A stretch of DNA of 64,000 nucleotides from Schistosoma haematobium (GCF_000699445.3 NC_067196.1:22337116-22401115), one strand, 5' to 3'. Numbered from the stretch's first letter, positions 44,670 to 57,703 are shown. The notes: generated from the letters alone by a model not told the origin. Translations and numbers: made by a program.

Positions 44670-45880
44670 ATAAGTGTTGAGTCCGAATGAAGAATAAATG
44701 AATGGTAACTACTAGGAATTATTTATGGACTATTATTACATATATTTCTATTGAACAAATATTAAGTAACTAGATTATACATAATTATATTCCTGTTATT
44801 ATAAGCTTTCATTTGACCTATGGGCTATTACTATACGATTTATTATTCTTAAGTTATTCCCAGTCTATTAGTTACAGTCTTTCACACTCACAGCTACTTT
44901 TTGACTTGATCTTGTATTTTCTATTTTATAGTATGGTGCCTTTTTGATATACTTGTATATAAACTGAGTGTGTCTGAAATACATGATCCATACAATGAAA
45001 TCTGATATTGTATTCTTGACTTAAACGGACAGGGCTAGGAGAGAGGAACTAATAACAACCCAGAGTTGAATCTAGGCTGCTCGTGCTGGTTAATGAATCA
45101 TTTGTCTGGTACAAGGTCAAGTTCATACAAGTTGGTGTTCTGATTAGCAAGCTTATCACGTGGTAGGTAACAGGGCAAAAGTCATAAAAATAAGTATCCT
45201 CAAACTCAAGTAACAATGAATTCATTGAGTCAATAGGACAAATGAATATATGCAATCAACTTATGTGCGTTAAAAGATCAATTCACTTTGGAAGTAAACT
45301 AATCAAATGTATTAAAGTAGATGAAAAACTTTTTATATTTTTGTAATTATTTTTTAATTAATTAATTCAATGTAAACATGAAAATACACATGTCAACTTG
45401 AACATTAAAAATTTAAAAAAAAATATGTTGAGTAGTTTATCAAGATTATTCAATTGTGAAATTAGTTCTTTTAATGAACTAACCATTGAATTATTGAATG
45501 AATATTTCACCACATCATTGTACTTCCACTAGTGTGTGTGTGTGTGCATATATATGTGTGACCACCTTCTACATAAAGCCTTTAAACTTATTCTGAGTAA
45601 ATGCTTAATGTAAAGAAACTTTGATTGATACAATATTCAAAAACATTGTAAACTCATTAATTGTATTTATCGTAATGGCATTCAACATTTAAGTAATCTC
45701 ATGGAAACATGTAAAAGCAAATCATCTTAAGTGTTTACATTTTTCTTGTTGTTAATATGAATGCATGAATTTCTATTAATCTTTGTAAAAGAAAACGTTT
45801 TTACTTATTTTTGCCATATTTCGATGTATTAAATGTAGATTAAGAAAATTTAAGCTTCTTACTTGATCAATATTCAATTT
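44670..45880. other. No gene recognised
   Basis: AT-rich intergenic DNA without coding or repeat signals that I can assign. Confidence 0.4.
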
Positions 45881-45899
45881 TGTTAATTAGTAGAGATTA

Positions 45900-46283
45900 T
45901 TATCAGAAGGGGGTTTTGTGTAGATTTTAGTAATTTATTAGTTGAATTCATGAGTCAAATGAAAATAGACCACCATGGAAAACCTGGAAGCATTGGATGG
46001 CTGTTTCGTCCTAGTATAGAACTTTTCAGCAGTTCACATCCACAATCCCGCCTTGTGAGATTCTAACCCAGGACCTATCATTCTCTCTCACGAATGTTTA
46101 ATCTCTAGACCACTGGACCGGTATCTAACGCTATTAATGTCTAACTTCAACCAATCCACGAAATTGCACCACTGTCCAAAATTGTATTCAGTGAGGTACT
46201 ATCTCATAACAGACCTAGTTGAACTCCACTGGTCACGACTTCTAGGTTTTTCATGGTGATCTAGTTCATGAATTCAACTATCA
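45900..46283 (-). mobile_element. Hammerhead-SINE, inverted-arm composite with perfect 15-bp TSD
   Basis: On the minus strand: inverted arm (46283-46210), 5' region, tRNA-like head with CCAGTGGTCTAGAGATTAAA and GGGTTAGAATC, a mutated hammerhead core (CTGAAAAG) and a full 3' arm ending CCCCCTTCTGATAA. AATTAGTAGAGATTA flanks it at 45885-45899 and 46284-46298. Confidence 0.8.
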
Positions 46284-46299
46284 AATTAGTAGAGATTAG

Positions 46300-48090
46300 T
46301 TTAATTTCATTGATTTTATAGAAAAAAACATTCATCAGTTTACTTTGTTTACTCTTAGTATTCAATAAATCTATCTGCGATACTCTAATTTATGGACGAC
46401 CTTTGAGCGAATCTTAAGTGGCCTTGGGAAATATTAGACAATCAGCGAACAGTCAGTGCAGAGTAAAAATATATTATACAAAACCAAGGAAATAAAGTGA
46501 ATACACTTCTTATACGTGGTTCAAAAACTTGTCAAGCTTAGAAAGAGGTTCAGAGGTTCTAAAATCGTAAAGCATGCAGTAGAGGAAATCATCCATATGG
46601 CTACAGAATAGTCGGCCTCTGGAGCCATGATGAAGTATCAAAAACTCTTTCAGTCTCGACTACATAGTTACAATATTTCTTATGTGTATTTCGGCTGTTG
46701 AATACACAAAATACTACTTGTGGATAACAACGCGATGCACATAACCAAGCTATGTAGGAGTCTGCACGCTCTCCAAACATCCGAATATATTGTAGTACCT
46801 GGCTGCAACCAGTGTTACTGGTGCTTTTATTATCCAGTTTGCGATGGTTGTCATAATTTGCCTTAGTTAGGAATTATATATGGGGTTTTCATCATGAACT
46901 GACATCAGCTATGATGCCAGCAGTTTATTTAACCAAAAGGATGAAAGGCTTTCTCATTAAAATCCGAGATCTATTATCTTATACCTGATTGATTCGTTCA
47001 CAAATTATATTCTCGCCGTTTTATTTGTTATAGCCGCTCAATTATCACGTTTTGTACAAAATTCGTTATGAACCCATTGTACGTTAGCATTAAGCACTGA
47101 AGTTGGCGCTGTGACCTTGAAATTTCTAAAACGCTTCTGATTGGCTCGTTCATTTCATTCACATATTTCTTCATGTATATCTTCTTGTAGATTGAGACGG
47201 AGATGCATTGTAATTTATAAGTACAAACAAAATTATATAATCTTTATAATACCATATGTAGCATATACACAATGAGATGAGCAGGTTGTAAGAGATGACC
47301 TAATCAAAAGCTTTTACTCTTGATTGTGTTACTAATTCACTATTATATACATTTTTTGCTTTCAGACATGTATTTCATTAGACTTTACATAATCCTATTC
47401 ACTTATTTCCCAAATTTATATATATATATATATATCAAAGACATATGAGGAGAGTAATAGACACTTACTGAAATACTGTATGCTAGGAATTCCATTTTAT
47501 TATAAACTAATATTGGATAGAGCCAATATTACTATTATTATCATTGTGAAAATGAATCATCATTTAAATGAATAAACGAAACGGAAAACTGATACCATGA
47601 TCTATGTGTATGGGTGGGTATGAGAGTGAGTGCATATTGAAGTGAACAAACAATGCATATCAGAGAATATTTGACTCTCTTGTTTTATTTCAAGTTATTT
47701 ACAAAGTTTCATGTTTTATTTATTTATCGAATAATAAAATCAAATATTTATAGACAAATATTAGAAAAACTGTTACCAACGGCTTTTTTTCTTCTGAGAA
47801 CTTACACAGCCTTATGTATAAAAACCATAGTAATTATGGAAATGGAATTACTGTATTAACGAAAGTATAGAGTAAGTAACTCATTGTAAATTGATAATGT
47901 TGGGATAAGCCAAAGATGTTGGTTATCTCAAATCATATTTATCTATCAGAATATTGTTACAGATATCCTATGACATGATGTGTTCTCTGTATACAGATAT
48001 TTAAATAAAAATCATAGTTTTTCTTGGAATATTTGTGATAATTTCAAGTGATACATGTGTTCATAAGTGAGTGATTATCAAAATGGAATT
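46300..48090. other. No gene recognised
   Basis: AT-rich intergenic sequence. A short (TA)n run lies near 47417-47434. Confidence 0.4.
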
Positions 48091-48095
48091 TAATA

Positions 48096-48335
48096 GTTGA
48101 TATCATGAGTCAATTGAAGCTAGACTATCATGGAAAACCTGGACGGCCGTTTCGTTGTATTGTGGGACTTCTCAGCAGTACACGAGGCGGGATCGTGTTT
48201 GCGCTTTGCTGAGGAGTCTCACAATAGGACGAAACGGCCGTTCAGGTTTTCTATGGTGGTCTAGCTTTGATTAACTCATGATATCAACTACTAAGTTACT
48301 ATAATATCCACGAAACCCCTTTCTGATACTAAAAT
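48096..48335 (+). mobile_element. Hammerhead-SINE, inverted-arm composite
   Basis: The outer ends are complementary (AGTTGATATCATGAGT versus ACTCATGATATCAACT). The left half is the minus-oriented ribozyme/3' arm. The right half is plus, with core CTGAGGAG (48209-48216) and CGAAAC, but the GTC cleavage triplet reads GTT. The tRNA-like head is missing. Confidence 0.75.
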
Positions 48336-49544
48336 TGGATTTATCAATGTTTCATTGGGAAGCCAGTTATCTACGAAACTACATTTTAAAAAAATCACAG
48401 TTGACATGATATAGGGATAATCATTTAGACCGATGAAATTTACGAATAAAAAGTATGATTTGAAAAATCGATATAAAAAGGCTAGAATTCAGCCTATTAG
48501 TTAGATATTAACTTCATGTGATTTATAGTTTCCATATCCTCCGTAATCATTTAGTTGTTAAATGACTCCTAATCACACTTATAGTTGAACTGAATATTCT
48601 GTTTAGTTGGATGTTATTTTGTTAGAACTGATTCTTCTAGCTTTTGGTCTTGTCTATGATACCAATCTAAAAGAAACTTGGTTATATGATTAATAATTTG
48701 TGATCAGTTGTTTTTGTTGAAACAGTTGTCAAGTTTGTATTATATTACTCCATTATCCACATTGTAAATAGACACTGTTGGTAATGGAGAATAATTTGTA
48801 TTGAAAATAAATTTTATCATATGACTCTTTTCAGTGCCCATCATCCTAACCAGCTTTTTTCAGTGAAGTTATGTTACGGTCGGAGATAAGATATTTGTCC
48901 GTGAATTCGAGTTAAGGATAATCGTTTTCTTTCACTGTTTGATAAAAGTGCTATATCTAGTATTTTCGGACATTCTTCCGTTCATTTTGTGTCAGTACCA
49001 ATAATATGAGGATTGTATTTCAGTCCTCTAAAGCTATCAACATATGTCTTCTGTGAAGATGTCAAATTACTGGATTTAAAAAGCGAATACAATGAAAGTT
49101 AGTACTTAAAAGGAAGTCTTCAGTGAAAATTGTGATTTTAGATGCAGCACTCATCCACTAAATGAATGAAAAACGATACCCGAAAACGCTTGACGCCACA
49201 CTTATCAAACACTAAGAAATGGGTACTCTACAAATTCATAAAAGTGTATCGTAACCTGAAATACATGTAAACAATTGAATATTGTAGGTTCATTCTGAAA
49301 TGATTTCACTGTAAAAATTACGTCTTAAGTCAGTATTCAAGAAAACAGTTTTTATAACCCGTCCATGATATACATAATCTTTATGGGCACAAAATGCTTT
49401 CAGTTATCAGGCAAGTGCTTCAAACATTATTCAAAACAAAGCAGAAACACGGTAGTGGTAGTGTGGGAAGTAAGTATCAAAATATTGATCTATGAATCGA
49501 CGTTCCATTGTAGTGGCTGGTACTATACCAAGCTCACATAGGTT

Positions 49545-50010
49545 ATTCTAGCTTCTGGACAGACCAGTTTATTCATTTTTCCCAAGCTACATTTCGATCT
49601 TTTCAATTACTCACTTATAACACCGATCGTTTTTTGTATGATCGTATATGTGTTCATTACTTACCCTATTCATTACATGTTTGTAATTTATTTGCCTGAA
49701 TATAAATATTGAGTCACGCTTGATCAAAACAAGTTGGCTCACTCGCCTTCTCCACATCATTTCGCTTTCCAGTTTCAAATGGCATTCGCCGCTTCGCTTT
49801 CTCCACTTTGTTTCTTTGATTGTCTCTCCAGATGAGTGAGTACATAAAAAATACATATTCAAAATTTATTCTCGTGTTTGACTTAGTTCATTCTGTTATT
49901 CTCTAACGCGAATTAAGTCGATAAAATATATGAGGGTAGCCGGGATGTATATTTCGATAACAATCAGAATACAGTTTAACTGGAGTCAGAAACTGGGCCA
50001 CTAAACCATC
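49545..50010. repeat. About 450-bp dispersed repeat, copy 2
   Basis: Direct-orientation counterpart of 22350-22795, ending about 180 bp before DM9 gene 2. Confidence 0.6.
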
Positions 50011-50186
50011 ATTGTTTTGTGATTTTAATGTAATGGCTGATTTTAAAGTTTAACTAAAAGGATTGTGAAATCTTTTATTCTGCATTATGTCCTAACTTGT
50101 TCTACTTATCGCTTTTTGGTAAAATTATTTATAAGTCTCCACGTATTTTATTTTAGTAAAAAAATATAAATATATATATATTTATC

Positions 50187-50453
50187 ATGGCTAAAGTCGG
50201 TCGAGGTTTGCAAATACCACTTTCATGGATTCCAGGACGTGATGGATTTTGTCCAGCTGGTGCAGTTTCTGTTGATAACATATGTGTAGCACGAAGTAAA
50301 CACAATGGGGAATTATTGCCTGGAAAATTAGTACCGATGAATGGAAAATGCTATTGTCCTTATGGTGGAGCAGAATTAGAGTCTTACGATTATGAAGTAT
50401 TGTGTGAAAGTTTTATTCCTGGTTCTTGCAAAGGGTAAATTAATGATTGTTTT

Positions 50454-50508
<55 letters not shown>

Positions 50509-53084
50509 CTGAATGCAAAGTTGTACATGATGCATTAAACCCTGATGATAGGATGAATGATCTAATAGCGCATTGTACTGACAAATCAATTCACAAAATG
50601 TATTGTAAACATGGATGTAAAAGTTGATAGTAAGACTGTCATCATGAATTATAAACCTAACACTCAATTATGAAAATACATTTTTCAAGTGATGTGTAAA
50701 ACAAACCAAATTATTGAGTACTAAATTTGGAAGTCCTGTTGTAGCATACATAACACAAATACGAACGTAAAACATTTGATTAAATAGATTAATTTATTTG
50801 AGAATACTTAACTTGTAAGAATTACCCACTTTTCTAAACATGAAATTCGCAAGCAAACAGAATATTCAGTAAGCATATAGATATGAATATTACGACAGTT
50901 TCTAGCCTTTTTCAGTTCCATTGAATATTAAAAAGGAGTAATGAATCATAGAAAAGATGTCATCATTTTCTTGGTGATTTGACAAAACTTAAGTTAATAA
51001 TTTTCTTAATATTACTATAGCAATGTAAATTCTTTTTACAGATATCGTTGGGAAAGAGCATTTGACGGTGATGTTCCAAAAAATGCAATTGTTGCTGGAA
51101 TAGCTAAAGATGGTGAACCATTGTACATTGTAAAAGGTGTTGTGAATGATGAAACATGTTTTGGAAAGGTAAACAACTATCTACATATTTCATTGAGATC
51201 GCAAATCGATGCAAGTCAAACTAACATTGAAAACCTGGAAGCACTATACGGACATTTTGTCTTGTCATGGAACTCCTCAATAGTGAACATCTGCAACCCC
51301 ACAGCAAGGAAGATGGTTACTCAATATCGTGAATTGATTAAAGTTGGACGTGAAATTTATCGAATTCCTATTCAATAGTCTAGAAGTTGAACATTCCCCC
51401 GACAAATCGGAACCTATGGGTTCGATTCCCGGTTATTGGGTCGTGAGTGATCACTACTGAGGAATCCCATACGAGGGCGAAACGGCCGTACAGTACTTTC
51501 AGGTTTTCAATAGTTGTCGAACTTAGATCTCTTTGTGATTTTAGTGAAATTCAATAATCTCTATAACCCCACACTTGTAACTGTATGTCTTTTTTAAATA
51601 ATTTTCAGATACCAAAATTGCCAGTCTAGAACTTGCTAGTTGTTAGGTTTCTGTTAACCATTTTTGCTTATTGTTGTGCTTCAAACTGAAAAAAATACTA
51701 AATATTCATGCTTTGCTTGAGTGTAGAATCACGACAAAAGTCTACTTCTACTTTTAAATTGATACATGGTTATTAGATAAGAATATTCAACTGAAATTCT
51801 CATAAGCTTCAGTTCTTCAGTTTTTTTTAATTGATGTAATAATATGACACTACTGCACAGTGATTACAGATTTACTTAATATTTAAGGAAATTGTCAGAA
51901 TGCAAATTTTAGTTAAATGATTATCAACTTTAATACTTAAATGTCTTCTTCAACAGCATGTTACTACGAAAAGTAAATCATGCACTTAGGAATGTGTTTT
52001 AAATGGTTAAAACGCTGCCTTTTATAGTTTCTAACAAACAAAAAAAATACTAACTCAGCAAAATGGTCTCAACAAACTATAATCATTCAAGTCAACAATA
52101 ATAAGTGATGACTTTTCCTGACAAATATCCCTTTAAAGGATTCCATACTTTTATAACAAACTAAGCAAACAACTGAATTTCAGAGGAACATGAGTAGTTT
52201 CCACAACTCATTAGTCTAATAGTATGAAAGCATTTTAGTTTATTTTCAAATCGAGTTGTTGGTTTCAATGAACTAAAAACACTCACATATATGACTGGTT
52301 CTGATTCAATGGCAAACCAGTTGGAGTTATAGTAAATTTCTAACCTAATGAAATTAGGTATGGAACCAGAACCCTAGTGATATTTTTACAAAAAACACTG
52401 TACAATTTAATTCTTCATTTACTCGAATCCTTAAGCGAATAATAGTGGTCCTTTAAATGTATTATCATCTGTCAACTAGTCTAACTATTTAATGTAACGT
52501 TTATCTGGTCCTTGGTGCTGATAAAATTCCGTCGGTCAAGTTGCAATATGGTTACTTATCGAGGTGACCCCACATTACATACACTATGTTTTTGGCTACT
52601 ATTTGGTGATCAATAAGTATGAATGCTTTTTGGATGAGTGACAGAACGAAACCTACTTCGAATAGGGTTTCCTATCAACAACATCCAACCACTAAACATT
52701 GTGTTTGTGGTGAAGTTCCGTTCTCTGAACTGTATAGTTTACTCGTGGAGGCTTCGTTGTACTTCTGAACAACAATGAAGGCATTACGACTAGATCATCC
52801 AGTTCAGAGGACGAGACTCCATCAAAATTATCCACCTGAGCTATAAATTTTCTAAACCATTGTGATTATTCATTATTTCAACTACACGGATGATTGACCG
52901 ATCAACTGATTGGTTAGCTGACTGAATACAAGTGATTCCTTCACGTTATGCATCCATTCTTGACTTTTTTATCTTTATTTATATATTTCAGCTACACGAA
53001 GGTCATTCATGTGCCTACTTACCATGGGGTGGTAAGGAATATTCAGTCAATGAATATGATGTACTTGTGTGGCAGAAACATTGA
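50187..53084 (+). CDS. DM9-repeat (DUF3421) protein, paralogue 2
   Basis: Exons 50187-50434, 51042-51168 and 52992-53084 join to 155 aa. The first DM9 repeat has MAKVGRGLQIPLSWIP, PAGAVSVDN, LLPGKLVP, CYCPYGGAE and YEVLCE. The second has YRWERAFDGDVPKNAIVAG, PLYIVKG, FGKLHEGHSCAYLPWG and EYDVLVW. Exon 2 is 127 bp as in paralogue 1, and both introns fall at the same codons and phases, so the genes are duplicates. The donors are GTAAAT and GTAAAC. Intron 2 contains a hammerhead-SINE composite. No secretion signal is visible. A possible AATAAA lies at 53329-53334. Confidence 0.92.
50457..50506. repeat. (AT)n microsatellite in intron 1 of DM9 gene 2
   Basis: About 50 bp of alternating AT starting 22 bp after the exon 1 donor. 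Confidence 0.95.
51185..51585 (+). mobile_element. Hammerhead-SINE, inverted-arm composite in DM9-2 intron
   Basis: The left part is a minus-oriented 3' arm (AAAACCTGGAAGCACT to ACTCCTCA). It is followed by the 5' region, a tRNA-like head (GGGTTCGATTCCCGG at about 51420), the core CTGAGGAA, CGAAAC, a GTA cleavage triplet and a plus 3' arm ending at CTATAACCCCACACTT. Confidence 0.72.
52490..52860 (+). mobile_element. Degraded SINE pieces in DM9-2 intron 2
   Basis: GATGAGTGACAGAACGAAACC and TTTCCTATCAACAACATCCA (52630-52700) are remnants of an Sm-alpha-like ribozyme region. 52740-52855 resembles 7590-7710. Confidence 0.5.
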
Positions 53085-53339
53085 GATTTAAATTTTTAAA
53101 TGCAGTTTTGTACCGGAGACATCATTAGCTTCATACATCAGATGTTCTTTTCTTTTTTACCATGCCATTTTTTGTTTGTAATCTTTGAAAATGTGTGAAA
53201 ATAATACATCTTAACACAGTATTAATCTATTATCTTATTACTGAACCTACTGATGAATCGTGATATCCGGGGAAACGAATGCGAAGCCTTTGGTTAGAGC
53301 ACACATATACGATATTTATTTGATATTTAATAAAAGCAA

Positions 53340-54530
53340 ATTTATTCTAGTTTATATATTATTAAATATTAAATTATAAACGTATGATGAGTTCCTTTTC
53401 GAAGCGAAGTAATATGATTGACTGTTTCATAAAACGTAGATAAATAAATCTCGTAGACCAGTGTGAAGATTAAGAAACTTGTAAAATGACTTTATATTAA
53501 GGTGATCATATTCATGAATTACCATTCAAGGATGTGTTGTAAAGTTGTTAGTTTTGTTATCAAAGTGGAGTGTATTGAAAGGAAATGAATGATTATTTCA
53601 AAGGACACTGAATAGCGTATGCTTTATAACGTTCGAAATGCAAGGTGAAACAACGTAAGAAGGAAATTTAAGTACCTGAACATTTTGAAACAAATTTCGA
53701 ACATTCATTGCTGTAGAATAATGTTTATGCTACTTTTTTTGTAAACTAAACTTGTATTAACTTTTCTGTAATCGCGTTGAGGAAGATTGATAGTAAAATA
53801 TGAATTGTTGTTTTTATTATGATGTTGAAAATATAATTAATAGATTGTGTATATCTTTAACTATAGATAAGATATGGAAAATGAAACTACTGTTTCATTA
53901 TTTGTATTTCCAAATGACAATATCCCCGACGTTTCTACACCACAGGAATTTCGTTTTCACGTCTGAGAAGTGTACCATGTTCTTTAAGATTTTCACTTAC
54001 ATGTTTAGTAGTTGAAAGCAAGTTCAAGCAAGCTTTTCGACAGACTAAGTTTTGTTGTGATTCATTCTCTTCGTTAACTGTCTTGTTGTTGTCTTAGATT
54101 TAATGGAGTCGGCGAATATCGTAATTACTGTTAATTCTATCGGAGTGTTCAACTAAATGTATGAAGTGAATGGGAAATTGGTGTGCAAAATAACGGTTAT
54201 ATATACGGTTACAAACTTCAGCTCGTGAGATACTTGTGGTGGTCAGCACGACTGTATGCTCGGAAAGAAAAAGGCTTCTTGTAATAATAATATAAAGAAT
54301 AATTACAACATACAAGAACGTTAATGACAGTTAGTCGTTCTATCTAAATTCATTCATGATTATCAGGCATCAATATGAATACTAAAAACATAAATATGAA
54401 AGCTGTTGTGTTTAGACAAAAATTTAAGGGCTTTAAAAATTTCTGGAAATCAACTGGTTACTGTATATTAACAAGTAGTGTCAAGTAATATACGAAAAAT
54501 CAGTTGACTCAGGAGAAAATAAAAAGATAA
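53340..54530. other. No gene recognised
   Basis: AT-rich spacer downstream of DM9 gene 2. Short open frames show no family resemblance. Confidence 0.4.
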
Positions 54531-54559
54531 TTAAATTCACTTGGTTTTGTTTCTTCCAA

Positions 54560-54800
54560 TTGTTGTTTAGGGCTGTAATTGATCAGTTTCTTGTTGGCAT
54601 ATATGCATCCTGTGTGAATTGCCTCAATATTGCCTTAAGTTATGAGCTTTATAAGCAAAGATGGTTAGTGGCTAGTTTCGTCCCATTCGGGATTCGTCAG
54701 CTGGATGTACCTGCATCCCAGAGTTGGTGTTCACTCTGGGACTCGAAACCAGTATCATTCGCTTCAAACGCCAATTATTGCACGGTTGTTGTGATTCCTC
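54560..54800 (-). mobile_element. Hammerhead-SINE copy with ribozyme lacking cleavage site
   Basis: The minus strand has a B-box-like GGTTTCGAGTCCC, then GGATGCAGGTACATCCAG, CTGACGAA, stem II and CGAAAC. The GTC triplet and following helix I strand are deleted. It is inactive. Confidence 0.7.
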
Positions 54801-54934
54801 ACTCACCGTTGATGAGAAATTCTTGGGTGTGATGAAAAACTTTAAAAATAAGTGATTGATTAACTCGGTTTTGAATGTGTATGGTCATGTGATAATGAAC
54901 AAACATTTTGCCCACATAGTTCCCCTTATTATCT

Positions 54935-55194
54935 CAAAGACACAAAGAACGAAGATTGGTGCAGAATAATATGAATTCATTTTATTTCGTGAGGTTCTCA
55001 TCAGCTGCTTATAACCTAAAATATTTGAAAATCAATCTTATTACAGATATTGACATAAGTATACATAGGAGGGTGATTAAAGATGAATATATGTATCATG
55101 ATGTAGCGAAGATTTCAATAGAATTAATAAGGTCATAAAATTTTTTGTTGCGGATGACCTTATTCTGCACCAATCTTCGTTCTTGCTGTCTTTA
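54935..55194. repeat. Fold-back element with about 34-bp inverted ends
   Basis: The ends 54936-54969 and 55160-55193 are inverted repeats (GAACGAAGATTGGTGCAG exact, with two adjacent differences outside it). AAACATTTTG occurs at 54901-54910 and 55195-55204, a possible target duplication. The interior shows no coding function. Confidence 0.6.
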
Positions 55195-56265
55195 AAACAT
55201 TTTGTCTTCTGTAATAATTTGTTAATTGGCTGTAAACCGTGCATCTTTGTAATCTGATTAGTTCAAATCTAAGTAGTATAAAGTGATTTGATTGAATATG
55301 AGAATTTACATTTTTACATTTGAATTTTATTTTGAATAAATAATTCTGTCTGACTGTTCCATCGGAGTTTTGATAACAATTTTAACTTCTGAAAAAAAGA
55401 CACCAATTGTGTTTGACCACCCTGTGAATGTATATCGAGATAAACGTTTCTCGATCAATTAGCAATGGAATTAGTTGCTTCGGCGTTCACTTCTGTATTA
55501 GTGCGTGTACAGTAGGCCTGACCTAGCGTTTACAATACAAATAAGCACACTGCTTACCAGGAAGGTTGGCTTATGAGAACACTTTGTGGCGCATGTTAAA
55601 AAAGATCTTGGGGATTCAGGCATTTTCCATAAGATTGAGAATCGAAGTACACAATATTGAATGCTGCTGTCCCCAAACCACTGTTTCAATTTTCTCGTCA
55701 GTTAACATGCTCATTCACGAATTATTGTCGCACCTCAAGGAATCGCACTCATGATTGTGATGCACATTACCACACAGTCCAGTAACCTTTAATAAACTTA
55801 CAATATATGAAGGCCGGGCAGTGAATGTTGGTTGTAGACCTTCATGAACATTATGATAACAGTATTCAAACTACCTCCTTCGTATAATCGGCTGTGAGGA
55901 TCCTCTTGGGTTTCTACAGCCGGTTCTTCAACATATAAATTTAATATACGGCTTCCAATACTAGTGGAAATGAGAGTCGCACGCTGAATAATGGCATTAC
56001 CTCGCCCTTTCACTAGTTCAGATGGCGCTCTTTAACGCTTCAAGCGATTGGAACACTACCAGATACAACGTATTCAAGAACACGTTATCCGTGTCCGTGA
56101 TAACGTTCGAGACGATAGAGCTTGTACTTTGTACGTTATTAACGTTCATAATTTGGAGAAAAGTTGATACGTCGAGAAGTAATTGCATTTTATATCAATT
56201 CTCAGAAATGAATAACGAATTATTACCTAAATTCACTTGGTATTATTTGCTTGTATCTTGTAACA

Positions 56266-56345
56266 TTAACTCTGGGATGCAGGTACATCCAGCTGACGAG
56301 TCCCAAATAGGATTCCACTGCTAGCCACCATTCATCTTTACTTAT
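56266..56345 (+). mobile_element. Hammerhead-SINE fragment, ribozyme internally deleted
   Basis: GGGATGCAGGTACATCCAG, CTGACGAG and TCCCAAATAGGA are followed directly by TTCCACTGCTAGCC. CGAAAC and the cleavage site are missing, apparently deleted between two GGA repeats. Confidence 0.7.
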
Positions 56346-56479
56346 AAAACAATTATTACCTATTTAAAGCTAATTATTTAGTTGGAAGAAACGGAATGAG
56401 AAAATTTCACAAATAGGATGGGACAAAGTTTGTTTTAAAAAATACAAATATCTTCGTGTGTCAAATGCATTCGAATCCC

Positions 56480-56605
56480 GCGTTCGGGATCGTAGATGCG
56501 CACTGCTGACTAAATGACCGCCCAGTACTTCCAGGTTTTCCAGGGTGGTCTAGTTTAAATTGACTCATGAATTCAACCATTAAATTACTACAATTTCCAC
56601 AAACC
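56480..56605 (+). mobile_element. Hammerhead-SINE 3' half
   Basis: From a truncated tRNA-like B box (TCGAATCCCGC) through a deleted core (CTGCTGAC, no CGAAAC) to the 3' arm CCAGGTTTTCCAGGGTGGTC and ACTCATGAATTCAACC. Confidence 0.6.
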
Positions 56606-57059
56606 CTCATTTTGAAAATGATATTCTATTAATTTTGGTTAAGAATAATATTAAGCTTGAATAACACAATTGTCAACTTTATCAATGATCCATTCATCTG
56701 TCAGTATTTATTATAAGTACATTAAAGGTTTGTAACTTGTATGCGGATAAATTATCAAACACACATTAGGCCATTTTTAGTAAGGAATGTTGAATGTTTA
56801 TTAAGACAAAGTATTAATAACCGTCATTTTTACTTACTATAACCTTTAGTTATCTCGATAAAATGTATTAGTGATGAGTTGTGTGGATTCATCTTACAAA
56901 CTAATTCGCAACTATCTAATGAGATAAACTCATTATCATAATAGATAATTTGGACTAGAGTAAAATACTCAAATAAATTTCCATCTAGTCAAATAGAATG
57001 ATTTACCTATAAATGGATGTTGCTTACTGAATAATAAGTTACAAGCACTCATTCGAGTC

Positions 57060-57260
57060 CTGGAATGGACTTTAATTCTGAGATGCAGGCACATCCAACT
57101 GACAAGTTCCAACCGGGACGAATGTCACGTCCTGCATTCCATCACTAGTCATCAACCATCTTTGCTTATACCTTTGCTTGTGCCTTAATGACAATATCAA
57201 GGCAATCCTCACAGGATATACATATGCCAATAAGAAACTGATTAATCTCTGTCTTAAACA
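57060..57260 (+). mobile_element. Hammerhead-SINE relic
   Basis: GCAGGCACATCCAACTGACAAG and GGGACGAATGTCACGTCC are the ribozyme region with invariant residues lost. The GCAATCCTCACAGGATATAC body matches the complement of 54.6 kb. Confidence 0.55.
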
Positions 57261-57703
57261 TTGTGGAGATAAGCATGACACACTTATTTTGTAAATAGTT
57301 TTTGATATTATTTGCATTTATTTTGTTAATTCTCATAGTTCATACTTTTGCCACAAATGTTTGTAAAAGTTGTTGTCTCCACTGTTGTTCTCTTTTACTA
57401 CAATGCTAGTAACCATAGTACCATTCTGTCGATAGAATTTGATGTGCTCTGATAGAACGAGTAAAACATCATTGTGATTAGCACTCAGTTTTCAGTCAGT
57501 TGCGAGTAATGTTTGTCCAATCAGTCTTTTGAATACATAAAGGACTCAATTTTAAGCAATCAGAGACAATGAACAAACAGCAGTTATTTTTAATTTCATT
57601 TTACTAAGAAATCTTTGTAGTATGTTTTTGTTATGATGTTTTTATTGATAATTGTACATCAAGTTATTTTTTAACACGAAGAGATACACTTTTATCTAAT
57701 CAT

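Noticed and set aside
50390..50667. Two open frames with Ile-Tyr repeats on minus
   Set aside because: Antisense translation of the (AT)n run in the DM9 gene 2 intron.
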